Positions 54,031 to 55,770 of a DNA stretch of 55,770 bases are shown here, piece by piece (the stretch's first letter is position 1; every line of letters starts with the position of its first letter). Location: the IMG/VR virus record IMGVR_UViG_3300045996_001623, positions 1-55,770 of that record. One strand, given 5' to 3'. The position numbers and the translations under genes were made by a program. Source of the DNA: a virus. The notes beneath the pieces were generated by a model. That model searched no databases and was not told where the DNA came from. It saw nothing but the letters and a program-made list of their open reading frames with translations.

Positions 54031-54318
54031 GTGCCGACTGATCCGGTCAGTCTGGCGCTGCTGGCCGCGGGCATCCTGTCGGCTGTGTGGGCGCTGCTAC
54101 ACGGCGCGGGTTCACCGCGGAACGACCCGCCGTGCACCGAGATGACGGCCGCCGATCACGAGCAATGCGCCGCCGATCTGCTCGAACAAGCCCGCCGTGA
54201 ATGGGGCACGAAGGTGCCGACGATGCTCGCCCAGCGCGCCCAGGCACATGCCCAGCTTGCAGCTTCGTTACGAATCGCCGATCAGACGGCTCATAACGAG
54301 ACAACCACCTGCTCGTAA
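54031..54318 (+). CDS. Membrane-anchored small protein
   Basis: 95 residues from GTG 54031. N-terminal hydrophobic helix (SLALLAAGILSAVWALLHG) followed by a Cys-containing helical domain (CTEMTAADHEQCAADLLEQARREW). CATCAT 6 nt upstream is a weak -10. The single anchor suggests an inner-membrane protein facing either side. Confidence 0.6.
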   Translation: MPTDPVSLALLAAGILSAVWALLHGAGSPRNDPPCTEMTAADHEQCAADLLEQARREWGTKVPTMLAQRAQAHAQLAASLRIADQTAHNETTTCS

Positions 54319-54322
54319 CCGT

Positions 54323-54328
54323 TACAGT
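54323..54328 (+). promoter_or_regulatory. -10 box of the LPSTG gene (TACAGT)
   Basis: TACAGT ends 7 nt before GTG 54336. It is embedded in GTAACCGTTACAGT, a near-palindrome partly repeated on the minus strand near 38484. The transcript then carries ATGACCCAGACC a few bases downstream. Confidence 0.5.
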
Positions 54329-54335
54329 ACGCGGC

Positions 54336-55271
54336 GTGAATCACATGACCCAGACCAAGACTTGGCTGACCCGCATCATCGCGGGCACCGCCCTCGCCGC
54401 CGCCACCGTCACGGTGACAGCGGGAGTCGTCTCCGCCCACGACCTCGCCGCTGACTGCGACGGCGTCACCGTCAACTACAGCCCGCTCACCGGCCCCGGC
54501 GGTTCGCCCGTCATCGCCGACACCGGGTTCACGTCCTGGGAGGACCTGGGGACCACCACGGTCACCGGCTACCAGAACAACGGCACCGAAGGCCCGAAGA
54601 CGGCGTCCCGACCGCCCGCCTGCGAGTCGCCCGGCAAGGTGACGATCTGCCACTATCCGCCCGGCAACCCCGACAACCCGCAGACCATCGAGATCGCCGA
54701 GTCCGCCTGGGAGGCCCACCAGGCCAAGCACGCCCGCGATGGCGGCCACGACACCGAGGGGCCCTGCCCGCAGGTGACGACGACTACGACCACGGAGCCG
54801 GAAGGCGACGACGGCACAACGACGACCACGGTGGCCGACACGACGACCACGGTGGCTGACACGACCACGACTGCTCCGGCCGACACCACGACGACCGTCG
54901 TCGACGGCACGACTACGACCGTTGCGGATGCGACGACCACGACCACCGAGGCCGCAGCGACCACCACGACCGTCGCCCCGACCGACACCGTCCCCGAGCC
55001 GCCCACCGCGGCGCCGCCCACTGGCGCCACGGTCACCGTCTACGTCTGCGCTGACTTCCGAGGGAACTGGGAACTCGCCGCCGAGTGGGTCGTCTTCTAC
55101 CAGTCGGTAGGCCGCCCGGATCTCGCCGCCGCCCTCGACGGCTGCGACAACCGCACGGTCGGTGGCAGCCTGCCCTCGACAGGCGGGTACGCCACCGGCT
55201 GGACCTCGCTGATCGCCCTCGTAGCGCTCATCGCTGGCAGCGTCCTGCTCGTCGTCCGCCGCCGTGCGTAG
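54336..55271 (+). CDS. LPxTG sortase-anchored surface protein
   Basis: 311 residues. Signal peptide (WLTRIIAGTALAAATVTVTAG, ends near VSA-HD). A small domain carries KVTICHYPPGNP (101-112) with later HQAKH and GPCP, a CH..PG...H...GPC motif seen in bacterial surface proteins. Thr-rich stalk about 146-225. A second small domain (VTVYVCADFRGNWELAAEW) precedes LPSTG (279-283), a membrane helix and RRRA. The product should be cleaved by host sortase and linked to peptidoglycan. This is unusual for a phage gene. Confidence 0.85.
   Translation: MNHMTQTKTWLTRIIAGTALAAATVTVTAGVVSAHDLAADCDGVTVNYSPLTGPGGSPVIADTGFTSWEDLGTTTVTGYQNNGTEGPKTASRPPACESPGKVTICHYPPGNPDNPQTIEIAESAWEAHQAKHARDGGHDTEGPCPQVTTTTTTEPEGDDGTTTTTVADTTTTVADTTTTAPADTTTTVVDGTTTTVADATTTTTEAAATTTTVAPTDTVPEPPTAAPPTGATVTVYVCADFRGNWELAAEWVVFYQSVGRPDLAAALDGCDNRTVGGSLPSTGGYATGWTSLIALVALIAGSVLLVVRRRA
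54776..54985 (+). repeat. Thr-rich stalk coding repeats (LPSTG protein)
   Basis: Imperfect repeats of DTTTTVAD-type codons give a proline-poor Thr/Ala/Val stalk, likely glycosylated spacer between wall and functional domain. Confidence 0.65.
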
Positions 55272-55274
55272 CAT
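55269..55274 (+). promoter_or_regulatory. -10 box fused to the LPSTG stop codon (TAGCAT)
   Basis: TAGCAT contains the TAG stop (55269-55271) and lies 6 nt before ATG 55281, repeating the arrangement at 31169. Confidence 0.45.
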
Positions 55275-55280
55275 CCGTTC

Positions 55281-55770
55281 ATGCCGCTCGACCTGACGAA
55301 CCTCCCGAAAGTCGACTGGGTCAAGAGCCCAGTCGACGATCGGGACAACCTGTACCTGATCCGGTCGGTGCTCCGACCCGAAGCCGTCGAAGAGCCCGCC
55401 CCGACCCGGCCGAAGCTGCACGCCGGACCGTACGTCCGGATCGACCAAGGCCAGGAAGGGGCGTGCGTCGGCTTCGCTGTCGCCAATGACCTGCTTGGCT
55501 CACCGGTCCGTGTCCGCCCTCCCGGCTACGACAAGGCCCGCACGAAGGTCGACGTCGCCAACGCGTTCGCTCAGGCCCTGTTCGTCGCCGCGCGACGCGA
55601 CCACGACGAATGGGTCGGCGAGAACTACGACGGCACGTCGGTTCGGGCAGGGATGCTCGCCGCCCGTGCCGCCGGGTACATCGGCGAGTTCCGGTGGATC
55701 AGAAGCGCCGACGATCTGCGCCGCACCATCCACCAGGTCGGCCCGGTCATCATCGGTATCCCGTGGACGT
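55281..55770 (+). CDS. Papain-like (C1-type) cysteine peptidase, 5' part
   Basis: The first 163 codons lie in the window; the gene runs off the end. DQGQEGACVGFA places Gln56 and Cys62 with the Q-G-x-x-G-x-C spacing of papain Gln19/Cys25. TSVRAGMLAARAAGYIGEFRW matches the region following the catalytic helix. The His and Asn are expected beyond the window. No signal peptide is visible. It could be a virion or intracellular protease. Leaderless start after TAGCAT. Confidence 0.75.
   Translation, partial: MPLDLTNLPKVDWVKSPVDDRDNLYLIRSVLRPEAVEEPAPTRPKLHAGPYVRIDQGQEGACVGFAVANDLLGSPVRVRPPGYDKARTKVDVANAFAQALFVAARRDHDEWVGENYDGTSVRAGMLAARAAGYIGEFRWIRSADDLRRTIHQVGPVIIGIPWT

Overview
The window is a contiguous stretch of a tailed double-stranded DNA phage (siphovirus type) or phage-like element with very high G+C. 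Gene packing is dense, with start and stop codons overlapping as ATGA, GTGA or TGATG almost everywhere. Several things point to an actinobacterial host: GC-rich codon use with TCG as a favoured Ser codon, many genes that appear to be read from leaderless mRNAs (a -10 box 6-7 nt before ATG/GTG and no Shine-Dalgarno), Dit/Tal/gp37-like tail proteins of actinophage type, DUF1360 and DUF6011 relatives, and an LPSTG sortase-anchored surface protein. The Thr-rich linkers resemble secreted proteins of Acidimicrobiia, but that host assignment is a guess. No integrase, attachment site, DNA polymerase or helicase was seen. Both ends cut through genes.

Layout. (1) 1-360: end of an unknown gene and three tRNA genes: Glu(CUC), Ser(CGA), Ser(GCU). 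(2) 370-3642: major capsid protein with a long Pro/Glu-rich N-terminal extension, then a probable major tail protein, each followed by a strong hairpin. (3) 3643-8407: an accessory cassette inside the structural block, encoding two small proteins, a MoxR-type AAA+ ATPase, a zinc-ribbon protein and a large HEAGH-metallopeptidase/VWA protein. It has its own promoters and is bracketed by terminators. (4) 8456-19650: head-tail connector genes, terminase large subunit, MuF-like protein, a second independently promoted gene (DUF6011-like), a collagen-like protein, a 1088-residue repeat fibre, a possible small terminase and a DUF1360 membrane protein. (5) 19663-32026: portal, tail chaperones with a -1 frameshift, tape measure, Dit-like protein with a carbohydrate-binding-like insert, a GH39-like glycosidase, Tal/gp37-like hub and a further virion protein. 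(6) 32041-41285: mostly minus-strand genes for an Erf annealing protein, a GT2 glycosyltransferase, MerR and ribbon-helix-helix regulators, an HNH protein and a replication initiator with probable partner. (7) 41286-51864: a candidate structured RNA and long plus-strand operons of small unknown proteins, zinc ribbons, an SGNH hydrolase, a winged-helix protein and a J-domain protein. (8) 51918-55770: an unusual run of exported proteins: a lipoprotein with a Thr-rich stalk and glucanase-like domain, a second lipoprotein, a membrane protein, an LPSTG wall-anchored protein and the start of a papain-like peptidase.

The most striking regulatory signal is a dispersed promoter, (C/G)ATAG or TACAC, 5 nt, then TATACT. 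It occurs 12 times on both strands. In most cases the start codon is itself the predicted +1, and the first bases of the transcript carry a CAGAC/ACCCAGACC motif that recurs in both coding and untranslated leaders. Within the structural block this promoter is used only by accessory (moron-like) genes. Structural genes instead use simple TANNNT boxes, several of which are fused to the stop codon of the preceding gene.
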